In this document: piece by piece, positions 34,537 to 45,284 of the stretch
Position numbering within the stretch: position 1 is the first letter of the stretch
Layout: each line of letters opens with the position of its first letter
Assembly (NCBI GenBank): GCA_028023455.1
Contig: JAQFVV010012536.1
Span: forward strand, 1,630,001 to 1,694,000
Length of the DNA: 64,000 nt
Source of the DNA: Epiperipatus broadwayi
Lineage: Eukaryota; Onychophora; Udeonychophora; Euonychophora; Peripatidae
Direction: 5' to 3'
Translations under genes and position numbers: made by a program
Notes under the pieces: model-generated
What the model was told of the DNA's origin: nothing
Database searches by the model: none
What the model saw: only the letters and a program-made list of their open reading frames with translations

Positions 34537-34735
34537 TTAAAACAGGCAAAACTCTCCATACAGTAGTGGCATTCGTACAAACCAGAGTCATCAATGGATG
34601 CCAGAAGATTGTGCATAAAATTCCTATCTAGTGCCTACTCATCCAATATCCCCAGACTATTTTCTAGCTTGTGGCTTCCACCAGTGAGGAGCCTTAGATC
34701 TGAGAGCACTCTATATCCAAGTGTTTTTAAACAAA
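34537..34735 (-). mobile_element. Family A element, half copy
   Basis: It starts with TTAA (34537-34540) and 'aacaggcaaaactctccata', and ends in 'tctgagagcactctata' without the mate arm. The minus-strand hammerhead (about 34641-34698) has CUGGUGG in place of CUGAUGA and AAAA-type damage after GAAA, so it is dead. The minus-strand open frame crossing 34221-34616 is an artefact of repeats C and A. Confidence 0.75.
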
Positions 34736-35470
34736 AAAGGCTATGAATCTGATCATACAGGTTGAAAGCATGCCTAGCAAATTAGAAATTCTAGATGATA
34801 GAACGTTGGATTTATGTGTTTTATTAATCCTTTCTGGTAAAATGTTTAAAAATACTTAGATATAGAATAATGGATATTATATTTTAAAATTATATTTTAT
34901 TGGTTGATATTATAAAAAAGAAGACAGTTTTAATTAAATTATGTATATGGAATCATTTAATGGCAATTAAATTATAAAGTGAGATTAATTGATTTTCAAG
35001 TAATTTCGCTATTTTTTCCTCTAAAAAAAAGAATGTCAAATAATTACGAAAATTACAAAACAAGAAATTAGTTATTAATATAAGTTTGTAATGATGTCCT
35101 TTTTGTTACACCTAAAGTAACTTTACCGAGAATTTTCAACAATTGCATGTAATAATGATTACATTAAGTTTTTAATACTGCATATGCAACCATATTAAAA
35201 AAAAATGTTTCGCATTTTTTAAAAAGCAGATTGAATTTTTGACTTAGCCAAAGTAATGGTTTTATAAAATTTAAATTATTACAAAATGTTGCTGTCCAGT
35301 TGATTTATCTTCTTGTATTTCATCAATTTTTATTATCTGGATCAACTTATGATTTTTTAAAAACTTTTATGACTATTAAAGATATATTATGTTAGCATGA
35401 ATTATGATTTATTTAAATAACATTTTTTTTATTTCCAATACAATTGTACTAAAAATTAATAAATGTAATC

Positions 35471-35717
35471 AAGTGAATGATTTTTTTTTTCTTCTCATGT
35501 GTCATAGCATCAGCCGAAACGCGAACCCGCTAACCCGGGACAACTGCTTGTAAAGCAGCTGTCTCTGACCTCTCGACCATCAATGCTTGACAATGTAATA
35601 AAGTGAATGATTTTTTCCCCCATGTGTCATAGCATCAGCCAGGAAGCAAACCCGCAACCCGGGACAACTGCTTGTAAAGCAGCTGTCGATGATCTCTCGA
35701 TCACCAAGTGAATGATT
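35471..35717 (-). mobile_element. Two SINE-1 copies in tandem with three shared target duplications
   Basis: The 12-mer 'aagtgaatgatt' occurs at 35471-35482, 35601-35612 and 35706-35717, and a SINE-1 lies in each gap on the minus strand. Both have A-box and B-box remnants. They differ in sequence (for example one has 'aacgcgaacccgctaacccg' and the other 'ggaagcaaacccgcaacccg'), so this is two insertions using the same target repeat, or recombination, and not a simple copy. Confidence 0.85.
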
Positions 35718-36004
35718 TAAGCACACATTTGAATATAACTGCAAAGAAAAATACAGTTCATTTAGTATATATAAACCTAATTCTAGCTAATATTATAATT
35801 TCTTCTTTCTATCTTAGTGTGTTAGCTTTAAATTTTTGATTTTATTTATTTTATAAAATATAGCAATGAATAACTTTACCAAATGACATTGTCAAAAGAT
35901 TAAATATAATTGCTAAGAGAAGATGGGAAAACTGATTTTTATTTTAAATAGGAAGGGAATATGAAAAAAATCAATATTTACCATGGTTATTATGAATAAA
36001 TAAA

Positions 36005-36130
36005 GAGATTTGAACTACATGTGTGTAATCATGTAGTGTGGATAGTTGAAAGGTGCTTGTTAGTCTGAGTTCAAATCCCCTATATTTACAATTAGGCTCC
36101 ATGTATAGGAAGAGTGTCTGTATTTCAAAT
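36005..36130 (+). repeat. Family B 3' end fragment
   Basis: 'gtgtggatagttgaaaggtg', 'gagttcaaatcccctatatt' and 'aattaggctccatgtatagg' match the 3' part of family B and its extension at 38750-38800. The B-box-like segment is kept; the ribozyme part is absent. Confidence 0.65.
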
Positions 36131-36388
36131 ATTACATAGTTATTATGGTATAAAATGTTTAATAAGTTATTAAAATTAATAGTTCTGTGCAGTTATTATT
36201 TAAACATATTTAATTGAAGAGGGGGAAAAACTAGTGATTCTGTACTGGTATAAAAATAATGGTGTATTTTAAATAATTTTATATTAAAACAGGCAAAACT
36301 CACTATACGTATTGCCACACATAGCAAGCTAGAGTAATCAATGGATGCCAGAAGGATTGTGCATAAAATACCCATCTAGTGCCTACTC

Positions 36389-36447
36389 ATCCAATATCCC
36401 CAGACTAGTTTCTGGCTTGTGGCCTTCGTCAGTGAGGAGCCTTGGAT
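36389..36447 (-). ncRNA. Hammerhead ribozyme, type I, family A (intact, best copy)
   Basis: Minus strand: outer stem I AUCCAA (36442-36447) with UUGGAU (36389-36394). Internal loop GGCU opposite AUA. Inner CCUCA (36433-36437) with UGGGG (36398-36402). Core CUGACGA (complement of 36426-36432) fits CUGANGA, whose fifth base is free. Stem II GGC/GCC has a CACAA loop flanked by A-A. GAAA is the complement of 36409-36412. Stem III is A-U and C-G with a UA loop. The GUC triplet ends opposite 36403. Confidence 0.8.
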
Positions 36448-36460
36448 CTGAGAGCACAGT

Positions 36461-36500
36461 GCTCACTGACGAAGGCCACAAGCCAGAAACTAATCTGGGG
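36461..36500 (+). ncRNA. Hammerhead, family A, mirror arm (weakened)
   Basis: CUGACGA (36466-36472), GGC/GCC stem II, GAAA (36486-36489) and a final AUC triplet are present. Inner stem I CUCA/UGGG gives four pairs. The outer stem I strand is missing because this site is at the centre of the fold-back, and stem III has lost its second pair (C against A). Confidence 0.5.
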
Positions 36501-37119
36501 ATATTGGATGAGTAGGCACTAGATGGGGATTTCATGCACAAGCCTCCTGGCCTCCATTGATTACTCTAGCTTGCTGTGTGTAGTAATAGGTATAGTGAGT
36601 TTTGCCTGTTTTAAAACAGTTATACACAAGCATAAGAAGTGGTGGTCATGTAATTTTATATTATTATTTAAAATGATTGATTGCATATCTTTGGAAAAAA
36701 AAGCATGGGAAAAGCTATTACGTTATATATTGTCAAGCATATATGTCTTAATAACGGAGATGCTATTGAATTTTCGATGAAAAAATAAGAGATTATCTTT
36801 AGATTTATTTATAATATAGAACTAATAATGAAACAAATAAAACATAAAAGTGATAACTTTGACTAAAGAAGTAACAGGACAATGGCAAAATGATTTGGAT
36901 ATATAAAATACTTTTAGTCAAAAAGGTATTGATTAAAAAAGATGCAGTGTATAAAAAAAACAGAAGAAAAAGAAGTAAAACACCAGAAAAGTAGTTTAAA
37001 TCTTTATGAATAAACTTCATTTTTCATAATACTTTATTTAAAACATGACAGTTTCAACTGCAACCTGCCATCTTCAGATCTAAAAATAATTGTATTATAA
37101 TTTTTCGATTTTATAGTTA

Positions 37120-37640
37120 ACTAAATATCAGTAAAAAATAATGAGCTGTGCTAATTGCTCTAACAAGCTTATTGATAAATGCCAGCAAGAGAAAGCATTT
37201 AAAAATCTCTATCTAGAAGCAACACCCTAACCTCAGACCAATGGTTTCATGCTTTGGCACTTCTCAGTGAAGCACTAGGGTAGTTTCAGACATTAAGTCT
37301 AAAAATACCCACACAAAGCCAGCATTTATCTAAAAGTTACCTATTGAGGGAAAAATCTGAAATTTTGAGACACCTACATGTCTTCAAACCCATCTCAAAC
37401 AGCTATATGGGGCTGAGAAATCTAGTGTCTGAAACTACCCTAGTGCCTCACTGAGGAGTGTCAAAGCATGAAACTATTGGTCTGAGGTTAGGGTGTGGTT
37501 TCTAGATAGAGAATTTTAAATGCTTTCTCTTGCTGGCATTTATCAGTAAGCTTGTTAGAGCAATTAGTAGAGTTCATTTTTTATTTACAAGCTTAAAAAA
37601 AAGATTAAGTCATGTGATATGTGACTTTTACTAAATATCA
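37120..37640. mobile_element. Family E fold-back with unique centre and target duplication
   Basis: Flanks 'actaaatatca' (37120-37130 and 37630-37640) are a target-site duplication. The arms (about 37149-37290 and 37420-37567) are inverted but diverged, around a centre (37291-37420) with 'ccagcatttatctaaaagtt' and 'catctcaaacagctatatgg'. The 3' tail 'acaagcttaaaa' and 'aagtcatgtgatatgtgact' matches 18480-18542. This is the longer form of the family, and the 18-kb copy lacks the centre. The left-arm ribozyme (37231-37272, minus) has CUGAGAA and is dead. Confidence 0.85.
37437..37494 (+). ncRNA. Hammerhead ribozyme, type I, family E (intact, best copy)
   Basis: Outer stem I ACCCUA (37437-37442) pairs perfectly with UAGGGU (37489-37494). 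Internal loop GUG opposite U. Inner stem I CCUCA (37446-37450) pairs perfectly with UGAGG (37483-37487). CUGAGGA is 37451-37457. Stem II GUGU/GCAU has loop CAAA (37458-37469). GAAA is 37470-37473. Stem III has A-U, C-G and U-G pairs. The GUC triplet ends at C37482. Compared with 18342-18382, the first inner stem I pair changed from U-A to A-U and another from U-G to U-A, keeping the helix. Confidence 0.85.
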
Positions 37641-38289
37641 ATCTTTTTCAGACTTAAAAAAAATTATATTAACATTATCTTGAACATATTTGCATAATAA
37701 ACAATGAAATACATTTTTTTTAAGTACGAAGAAGGCATCTAGCAGTTGAAATTAAGATATTTTAAATAAAGTAAATTCAAAAAGTGCATTATGAGAAGTG
37801 CCACTTATTTATAAAGAATGATTTAAAAAAGTATTAAGAAATTTTAATAGAGATATGGAAAATTATTTTGGAATAATCTAAAAGCTTGTAAGATAAAATG
37901 TGGAGATGATGAATGGAGGTGCATGACATTTTTATTAAAAGTTATTTTAGTGTTAAGAGTGTATGGGTAGTAAATGGAATAGTGAGTAATGTTCAGCTTA
38001 AATATGTTATTTTGTAGTTCTTTACACTTGAGAAGTTTGCTTGTAACAGTGAAACCATTGGTAGTGTTTTAGAGTTTATTTTCTTGGCTAGTCCGACTGA
38101 GTTGTAAATTTGGGGTAATTTTGATTATTTATTCACCAGTTTAGTTTTACACCTTTAATGTTTAAATCTATTTGTATATAATGAAATTTATTTGTTGTGT
38201 GTACGTTGTAATTCATATAGGTGGAATCAATAGATCAATTTTGATGGGTCTATAGCATAATTCTCTTAGAATATTTTAGACTTACTTTA

Positions 38290-39258
38290 TTAGATTTGAA
38301 ATACCAGGCATTCTTATACCTGGAGCCCAATTGTAAATATAGGGGATTTGAACTCAGACTTTCAAGATACTTCAACCATACATGCTATATCATACTACTG
38401 ATACACATGACCACACATATGTAGAAAAGATAAATAATCACCAATATACATATTTTGTGCTGAACCAGCACTCATCAGTTGCTCCAGATTATCATCTCCT
38501 ATACATATATACAATCGGTGCTCAGTTTATATTAAGATAGCAAATCCTTATACTTCAATGGACAGGCTTCAATGTACTCCAACCTCCAACTCTTCAGCCA
38601 TCCATACCATTGAAAATCTGATGATAGAATTCCCAAATCCCATGCTTATGCCAATATTGTTATCATGCCCATGTTGATCTCAAGTCACTCTGACCCCCCT
38701 CATCATGTGTATCAGTAGTATGAGATAGTGTGGATGGTTGAAGTGGCTTGAAAGTGTGAGTTCAAATCCCCTATATTTGCAATTGGGCTCCAGGTATAAG
38801 AGTGCATGGTATTTCAAATCTTACATATTAAGCCTGCATTCTGCCCATCCCTTTTCTATGTATTTAAATGGATACTGTCCTATACATGAGGGGTTAGAGT
38901 GACTTGAGGTCAACATGGACATGACAACAATATTGGCATCAGCATGGGATTTGGGAATTTCTATCATCAGATTTTCAGTGTTATGAATGGCTGAGGAGTT
39001 GGAGGTTGAAGTAGATTGAATCCTGTCCATTGAAGTATACGGATTTGCTATCTTAATATCAACTGAGCACTGATTGTATATATGTATGGGAGATGATAAT
39101 ATGGATCAACTGATGAGTGCTGGTTCAGCACGAAATACGTATATTGGTGACTATTCATCTTTTCTGCATGTGTGTGGTCATGATGTAGTATGAGATAGTG
39201 TGTATAGTTGAAGTGGCTTGAAAGTCTGTGTTCAAATCCCCGATACTGACTTTATCAG
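38290..39258. mobile_element. Family B, large fold-back complex
   Basis: The left arm (about 38290-38690) is a reverse B element from 'ataccaggcattcttatacc' through 'ggggatttgaactcagactt' to 'gatctcaagtcactctgacc'. A short forward 3' end (38705-38820) and a full forward arm (38821-39240) follow. There are several 'agttcaaatcccc' B-box-like ends. The left hammerhead (38440-38483, minus) has AAAA instead of GAAA; the right one is intact. The non-hammerhead extension 'gcctgcattctgcccatccc' is shared with 27670-27720. Confidence 0.8.
39105..39148 (+). ncRNA. Hammerhead ribozyme, type I, family B (intact, best copy)
   Basis: Inner stem I AUCAA (39105-39109) pairs with UUGGU (39144-39148), with one wobble. 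CUGAUGA is 39110-39116. Stem II is a perfect five-pair GUGCU/AGCAC with loop GGUUC (39117-39131). GAAA is 39132-39135. Stem III is A39135-U39142 and U39136-A39141 around ACGU. Cleavage is predicted after A39143. The outer stem I is weaker than at 5737-5797. All essential residues are present. Confidence 0.8.
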
Positions 39259-39410
39259 TGATGGAGTTCCTAGAACCAAATATTCAAACTAAAAGTACTA
39301 TGCATAAAAATTTTGAAATAGCATTATATATTTAATGCAAGTTTTATTGAAGCGCCCACGCTCGTGGATAGATCACTTCTGTACTGCGTAGTATAAAATG
39401 CAGGAAAATA

Positions 39411-39537
39411 AAATATTGGTATTTTTTTTTTCATGTGTCAAAGCATCGGCCGGGAAGCGAACCCGCAAACCCGGTACATCTGCTTGTAAGGCGGCTGTGC
39501 TGACCACTCGACCACCAACGCTTGACAAATATTGGTA
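39411..39537 (-). mobile_element. SINE-1 (tRNA-derived), reverse copy, well preserved
   Basis: Duplications 'aaatattggta' at 39411-39421 and 39527-39537. On the minus strand: 'gtcaagcgttggtggtcgag', the A-box, then the B-box 'ggttcgcttcc', an end complementary to the start, and an A tail. It is the best-preserved reverse copy of the family here. Confidence 0.9.
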
Positions 39538-40039
39538 ATTTTTAAAACAATTTTTATATATAATAAAATTAAACTTTTATTTTAATTTGCATATTGTAAC
39601 TTTGTATAAAAACGTGCATATTTGTAAGTAATCTCTTTTTTTTTTGTTTTGTTTTAAATTTAAATCAAATGCACTTTATAAAGTGACAACTTAATCTAAA
39701 CATTTTTATAGCTATTCAACAACTACATTTTTCTTATTAAATTAGAGTGTTTGTTTCTTCATTTCATCAACTTACTTCACTAGTAATCACAAGAAGAATT
39801 CATGTTTTTCGCACCTGCTTCATTAACACCTATCACTGCTTGATATATTTGGGCAATAAATTATAAGAAATGTAAATAGTTCAGTCTTAATGTAATATAA
39901 AATGAAACATTTTTATGAAAAAAAAACAACAGTTGGCAAATCAATTTTCATTCTTCCTTTCTCTCTCTCCCTCTCACACACGAACACACACGTATGTATA
40001 ATTATAGTATTCTGTTTAATGTGATTATAAACAAAAAGA

Positions 40040-40160
40040 AAGACATATGGTTTTATTGCTCGGGAATTCGTGGGAGGCTCGAGAGCCAGATCTACGAGCA
40101 CCAAGCCATGTGACCGTCCGATTCCAAGTCGGGCGCTCTACCAACTGCGCCGGGTAGTAG
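40040..40160 (-). mobile_element. SINE-2 (tRNA-derived), reverse copy
   Basis: Minus strand from about 40158: 'ggcgcagttggtagagcgcc' (A-box, very like tRNA), 'gacttggaatcgg', 'agatctggctctcgagcc', 'gagcaataaaacc' at the 3' end. It is GC-rich for this window, so probably young. No clear B-box and no duplication identified. The head could also suit tRNA-Lys or tRNA-Ala types. Confidence 0.7.
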
Positions 40161-40639
40161 AAATAAACTAAACACATACAAACTATTATTTGATAAGAAC
40201 TATTTTACTTGTTGCAAATTGTAAAACGGAAACAGAGGTATTTTTAAAGATAACAACATTAGCATTTACTGATTATTAATAGATTCACATAAGTTATTTT
40301 TTAAGTTGATAGTTTAATGAAGGATGTTCTCAACATCTCTCGCTTATAAAAATAAATAATATTCTATTAAGAATCCTTTAAAATGTTTTAATGTTTTAAA
40401 TTCTCTATTTTACGAGTAACATAAAAAATAATCATATGGTTAGTTGTTTGGGAGGTAGGTCCATTTCTTGCTGGGATGCAGGGGTGGAATCACTCAGGTG
40501 GGCACACTGTAGGGGCAGCACAGACGACTCGCCTTAATAAAAAATTTATTAAATCAATAAACAATCAATAGAATAATTAAAAAAAATGGACGCTTCAATA
40601 CGTGATTTTGCTAATGTTAACTGATTATTTCCGTTTATT

Positions 40640-41240
40640 ATAGGTGGTATTTACGTATTTATTAATAAATTTATTAATAAAGACTAGGGAGTTAGAGAGA
40701 TGGAGAAATAGTATGGAGAGTAAAAAGAGTTTAAATATATATAGAAATAAACAGAATATTAGGTGTGAGTTAATATATGATAATAGTAAGGAAAGTAGTT
40801 TATTGTTTAAGGCTCAAACGGAATCTTTAGCTACAAAAGAATATACATGTAAATTGAAAAATATGGGTGATTTATTTTGTAAATTGTGTAAGGAAGGAAT
40901 TGAAAATATTAGGCATTTGTTAATTGAATGTAAATGTTTGAAAACAGAAAGGGTACATATAATGAAGTTATGGAAAAATAAATATGAAAAGAGTGATTAT
41001 ACAGAAAGTGAATTATTGGTTTTTATGCTGGGTTTGGGAAAAGATAAGGTGGATTTAGATATAAAGGTTATAGAGTTGACAAAAATTATGTTGTGGAAAT
41101 GGGATAGAGCAGATTATGGGTAAATTTAGAGTGGGGAATGTAAAAGAAAGTGGCTAACAGGTTTATCTGGGCATAATTGCTGAGATATTCTTGACTTCGT
41201 TTAAGGAAAAGCCATAATACATCACATCACATCATCAGTC
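40640..41240 (+). pseudogene. I/jockey-group LINE, ORF2 C-terminus and 3' UTR
   Basis: A 159-codon frame (40644-41123) matches the C-terminal part of ORF2 of I- or jockey-group LINEs by its layout: 'SSLLFKAQTESL', then a Cys/His knuckle C-x2-C-x8-H-x4-C (about residues 97-116), then a hydrophobic W-rich end 'MLWKWDRADYG'. The reverse transcriptase itself is absent, so the copy is 5'-truncated. The UTR ends in repeats of 'acatc' (41219-41233), a simple-repeat tail typical of these LINEs. A second, decayed copy is at 59036-59395. Confidence 0.75.
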
Positions 41241-41494
41241 AGACTAGACCTATGATTATGTATCTATGCTGTTTTCGAGAAAAGCAACTTTATTGTATTT
41301 GGGGCTGTTTCGTCAGCACTTTTAGTTTACGTATGTATACAGCCAATATTGTAGTCGAATTTACAAAATTGCTGTGGTACGCCATCTAGTGACTGATTCA
41401 TTAATTAACCTTGCCCTAGATTTAAATCAAATCAAATTAAAGCAACATAGTTTTGCACCCAGTGGCACAAACCCACAAAACAGGCCATGTTAGG

Positions 41495-42180
41495 AGGTCA
41501 TGTGATTTTTGGATATCCAAGTTATAGGTTAAGCATAACAGTTCAATTTAATTGATCAAACTGAGATTTTTATTTTTACTTTATTTAGCTGAGAATCAAT
41601 CAAGGAATCTCTAGTTCTTGAGTCAATCTCTTTACTGCTTTTATGAAGAAAAGGCATTTTATGAGTGTGAAATGCTTAATAAATAAACATGCAACAATGT
41701 GTCTGAGTGGGAAAATGACTAATTCTCTATTCAAATTGCCAACAGTGTTATCTTTGTCATGACATATTATGTGGTAACACATTTTAGCCACTCACAAAAA
41801 TGTGAAGGTGCTAGCAGGTCTGGATCATGAATTAAAGCATGAAATATATATTATACATTAATCAATCATTTTCATTGCTCTCCCTGCCATGATCAAATCT
41901 TGAAGACCACTTGATAATATTCTTATGATGCATGGTTTCCCTACCATAAACATTTTATAGTTCAGTAGCAGTTTTATCCAATTTACACCAAAAATTTAGT
42001 ATTAGTGCATTGTTTATCATGGATGAAAGTGCAAAAGTGCATTGTCGTATTTCAATGCACTAATTTAAGATCCCATTTTAGCACCTTAAATTATCTGGTG
42101 AATAACTAATTGCTATGAAATACATGCATTCATTCACAGATGGCGCTTTGAGAAGCTTGGAGAGGGAACCAATCTTTTCA
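41495..42180 (+). repeat. Dispersed repeats H and I
   Basis: 41495-41580 is repeat H (copy at 6372-6470). 41590-42180 is repeat I: 'aattgccaacagtgttatct', 'catgacatattatgtggtaa', 'cctgccatgatcaaatcttg', ending 'agatggcgctttgagaagct'. It shares landmarks with 45285-45650, 54780-55130 and 63590-64000, in both orientations. No coding frame or ribozyme box. Family unknown. Confidence 0.5.
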
Positions 42181-43160
42181 CTGGAATATACTGTGCTTTT
42201 ATTTACTTTATTATTATTTATATTTTTAGATAATTTTTTGAATTTCCTATTTCTCCTATACTGTCCTTATATTTGAAGTCAGGAATAGGATTTATTTTTA
42301 ATGTCAGTATCATTTCACTGTCCCTGCAATATCTGTGGTAATAAGATTGTGTTGTTGAGTAAACCACATTTCTTTAATTCCGTACTAGAAATTCTCACTC
42401 CATAGTTTTCTTTTCATCTTTATCTGCAGTTTCTTTTTCTTTTCTGGAGTTAAAATGAACATAGTCATTTATAAACGATTGCCAATGATAAATGAACAGT
42501 AATCACTTCTTTGTGAATTATTCCACAATCTGCATTGATAATTCATTTCTCTGTACTTTATTCAACACAGGGTTCATGAAAATAATCCACTTGTGCAAAA
42601 ATTCAAAACAAATTATTTCATTTTACCAAACTAATACTATCGTTTCTCGTAACTTTAAGCCATAATTTTACTATTCTTGCCAATATGTACAATCAAATTC
42701 TCAAAAAAAAAAATATATATATATATCTTTTATTGCTATTGACATAATAACATTATCTAAATAAGATATGTCCTATTTAGCACTTTTTCAATCTAATTCT
42801 GGAATATAAGCACAAATGATATTAACACAGATGTCTTTATGAAAGAGAGTGTTTAATTGTATTATCTTTTGTTGATAAATCTAAGAATAAAAGTACCATG
42901 TTAGACATTACAATGAATTCTATACCATAAAACTCTCTTCCCCTGAAAAAGGAACTTCATTAAGAGTACCTCTATCAGTCCTAAGCCATAACTTCTTGGA
43001 CTCAGTTTTTGAAGAGTTCATGTCAATAAAGTTTTATGTACCATTTCTTTGTAGTAAATTAGTAAAATGTTTATGATGTCCACAAACAAAAATGTTTTTA
43101 TTATTTACTTTTAAATATAATTGGGCATGGTGTGCTACACTTATGATTATGGTAAACCAC
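42181..43160. other. AT-rich DNA, no gene seen
   Basis: No element landmarks or conserved frames. A short (TA)n run lies near 42712-42726. Confidence 0.45.
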
Positions 43161-43164
43161 TCTG

Positions 43165-43590
43165 AAAGTAACACAGAGGCAAAACTCTCCACACAGTAGC
43201 ACCAATTCAGTGAAATCCAGAGTAATTAATGGATGCAGAAAGGTTTGTGCATAAAGTCCCTATCTACTGCTTACTCATTCAATATCCCCAGATTAGCTTC
43301 TAGCTTGTGGCTCATCATTGAGGAGTCTTGTATCTGCAAGCACTGCAACTAGACCTTAGGATTTAATGCAACCCACCCAAAGCCACCTTTTATCTTCTTA
43401 GTTAACTGTAAAGCTTTGAATCCAAAATAACAATACAATAATGTTTACAATTCAAGCTTATTAGCATGTATAGTCATATAAATCTGAACTCAGTTCAGCA
43501 CCCATACTTTTTGGTGTCTTTTGGTTTTTAATAACCACAGCCACCATAATTCTATTGGGAAGAATTAGTTCTAAACCACTTCAAAATTTA
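43165..43590 (-). mobile_element. Family A element, full single arm
   Basis: It has the full order of an A arm: 'gaggcaaaactctccacaca', the hammerhead region, 'aagctttgaatccaaaataa', 'catactttttggtgtctttt' and 'ctattgggaagaattagt'. The minus-strand hammerhead (about 43275-43335) reads AUGAUGA and GAAG, two core defects, so it is dead. Confidence 0.75.
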
Positions 43591-43800
43591 ATACTCAATA
43601 ATCTAAGGGTCCAGGTTTGATTCCCAAACTAGTACTATCACTGCTCAGGCCAACAACACCTGAAGAATAGGGGAGAATAATACCCCTCAAAACATTGTGC
43701 ATATTTTAATCTGTTTGATGTGCTATTACTAACAGTTGAATGCATTTGTAATATTTAAATATAGTTAAATTATTCTAAAGACATTCAATACTCATATAAG
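43591..43800 (+). repeat. Family D repeat (tRNA-derived SINE candidate)
   Basis: 'caataatctaagggtccagg' and B-box-like 'ggtttgattccca', then 'caacacctgaagaa', a helix GGGG/CCCC around an A-rich loop, 'aaaacattgtgcatatttta', and the tail 'gttgaatgcatttgtaatat'. It directly follows a family A arm. The CUGAAGA box, hairpin and (G)AAA order is hammerhead-like, but no convincing stem I or III was found. Confidence 0.6.
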
Positions 43801-44462
43801 TATAACGTTTTCTAGGTATTTCTATATTTTTGAAGAGCAGGAATATAATCATAATTGGTATCCAGATAGTCATTTTTCCAATTGAAGCTTCTGTCCAAAA
43901 TGCCATTTCAAATTAGCTCCTAATTGATTATGACTTCAAATAATTTCAACACTAAGAATTTCCAGTCTTCTAAAACTTCCACTTCTACTTTTCTCTCAAA
44001 ATTAAGAGGTTTGTATCCCTCTCATAAATATATAAATGAGGAAAGGCTGAAGTCTGTATTATAGGGTTTGAAATCAAAACATGGAAATATGATTGCGCAA
44101 AGGCACATTATCTTATTATGATGATTAATACAATGTAAGTGACTTTATACAGTAAGGTAGCAAAAGGAAATGTAAGAAAGACCACCGATAGAATTCAGAG
44201 AAATATTGCTAGCATCAGAAACAGTACATAGCATTTGGTAGACAGAAGATAAATTTGGTTTTGATATTTTTAGTTAATCCTAATAAGGGAAGATTATTTT
44301 ATTATCTTCCAATTGTGGATCTTTTTCTGCAGATGAAGTCCACAGATATTATATTATTTATTAATGTACAGACAAATATAATGCCTGGAATTTTGTTTCA
44401 AGTTTAATTAATGGATCTAATAGTTTAATTGTGACCCCCCCTCATTAGTAATAATATTGTAA

Positions 44463-44572
44463 ACTTATAAACATCACATGATCACCATCTTTTATGCTAG
44501 CACATAACTGTTATTGATTACTGTGGTTGGCACGGGGTGGCACTACTGTATGGAGAGTTTTGCCTGTTTATT
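44463..44572 (+). repeat. Family A remnant, internally deleted
   Basis: The head 'acatcacatgatcaccatc' and 'cataactgttatt' join directly to the terminal 'ggcactactgtatggagag', then 'ttttgcctgttta'. The ribozyme part is gone. A similar deletion form lies at 58932-59034. Confidence 0.65.
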
Positions 44573-44599
44573 GTAAACTTATATTAGCTTGATCAAACC

Positions 44600-44715
44600 T
44601 TTCACAGTTTGGTGTAGTTGGTAGAGCATCTGACTTGGGGACCAGGAGATTCCAGGATCAAATCTGGGGCTCGTATTTCTGGCTCTTGAACTTCTTATGA
44701 ACTTTTGAGCAATAA
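44600..44715 (+). mobile_element. SINE-2 (tRNA-derived), forward copy
   Basis: A-box 'tgtagttggtagagcatc' (44612-44629), B-box-like 'ggatcaaatct' (44656-44666), then 'ctggctcttgaa' and the 3' end 'gagcaataaagcc'. It matches 40040-40160 across head and tail. The anticodon-like arm 'acttggggaccagg' does not fold cleanly. Not a functional tRNA. Confidence 0.7.
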
Positions 44716-44884
44716 AGCCATTAGCATCTTATGGGTTATTTTGGGGGGGCACATTTCATGTTTTTGTTTGTGAAAATTTAATTAAGTCTGACCTTTGAAC
44801 TTTCAATTGTATATTGAGATGTGATTAATCTTTATTCACTTGGTTATTGGAATGAGACATGTAAATGTTTTGTATGGTTTTCGA

Positions 44885-44965
44885 AAGGGCCCTGTGGTAC
44901 AATGGTAGTGTCTTTACCTGCTACCCTACTACATAGGATTAAATCTCAGCCAGGTAAAATTTAAA
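44885..44965 (+). mobile_element. tRNA-like SINE head (SINE-3)
   Basis: 'ggccctgtggtacaatggta' (A-box) and 'ggattaaatctcagcc' (B-box-like) are spaced about as in a tRNA-Gly or tRNA-Asp type gene. The following 44970-45220 may be the SINE body ('gaggaatctttagggaggtc', 'ctgtttaacctcttacc'). The only copy seen here. Acceptor ends do not pair well, so it is not a working tRNA. Confidence 0.55.
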
Positions 44966-45284
44966 GGTGTTATTTTTGAAGCTAACCAAGCCTAGACTTT
45001 TGTTTCACATGTAGCCAATCCACCTAATACTCCAATATTAACTGGAAATGAATAATATACTATTCTTAGCTAAAGAAGTAAAGCAAAGACAGAAAATGCT
45101 CAAATCTTCACGACCTATTCCTCTATGAGGAATCTTTAGGGAGGTCTTTTCTTTGCACTGGTCTGATTAAAAGCTGTTTAACCTCTTACCTTTATAAATG
45201 GAAAATGATGATGAAAATAAATTTAAAAAGGAAGGATATAATAAAGTATATTTTATTAAATGAGTGTGTGTATATGCTATACAT

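Larger units (their letters stand above)
36284..36660. mobile_element. Family A fold-back, near-perfect, TTAA to TTAA
   Basis: 331 bp from TTAA (36284-36287) to TTAA (36611-36614), with arms meeting near 36456. The termini 'aacaggcaaaactcactata' and its complement are identical. The family head 'cagttatacacaagcataag' follows on the right only (to about 36660). There is one hammerhead in each orientation. The arms share changes such as CUGACGA, suggesting arm-to-arm copying or a recent origin. Confidence 0.85.

Noticed and set aside
34221-34616. 131-codon open frame on the minus strand
   Set aside because: It runs through fold-back C and the start of a family A element, so it is explained by repeats.
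44600-44965. Functional tRNA genes
   Set aside because: A- and B-boxes are present, but acceptor and anticodon arms do not fold and the copies have SINE tails.
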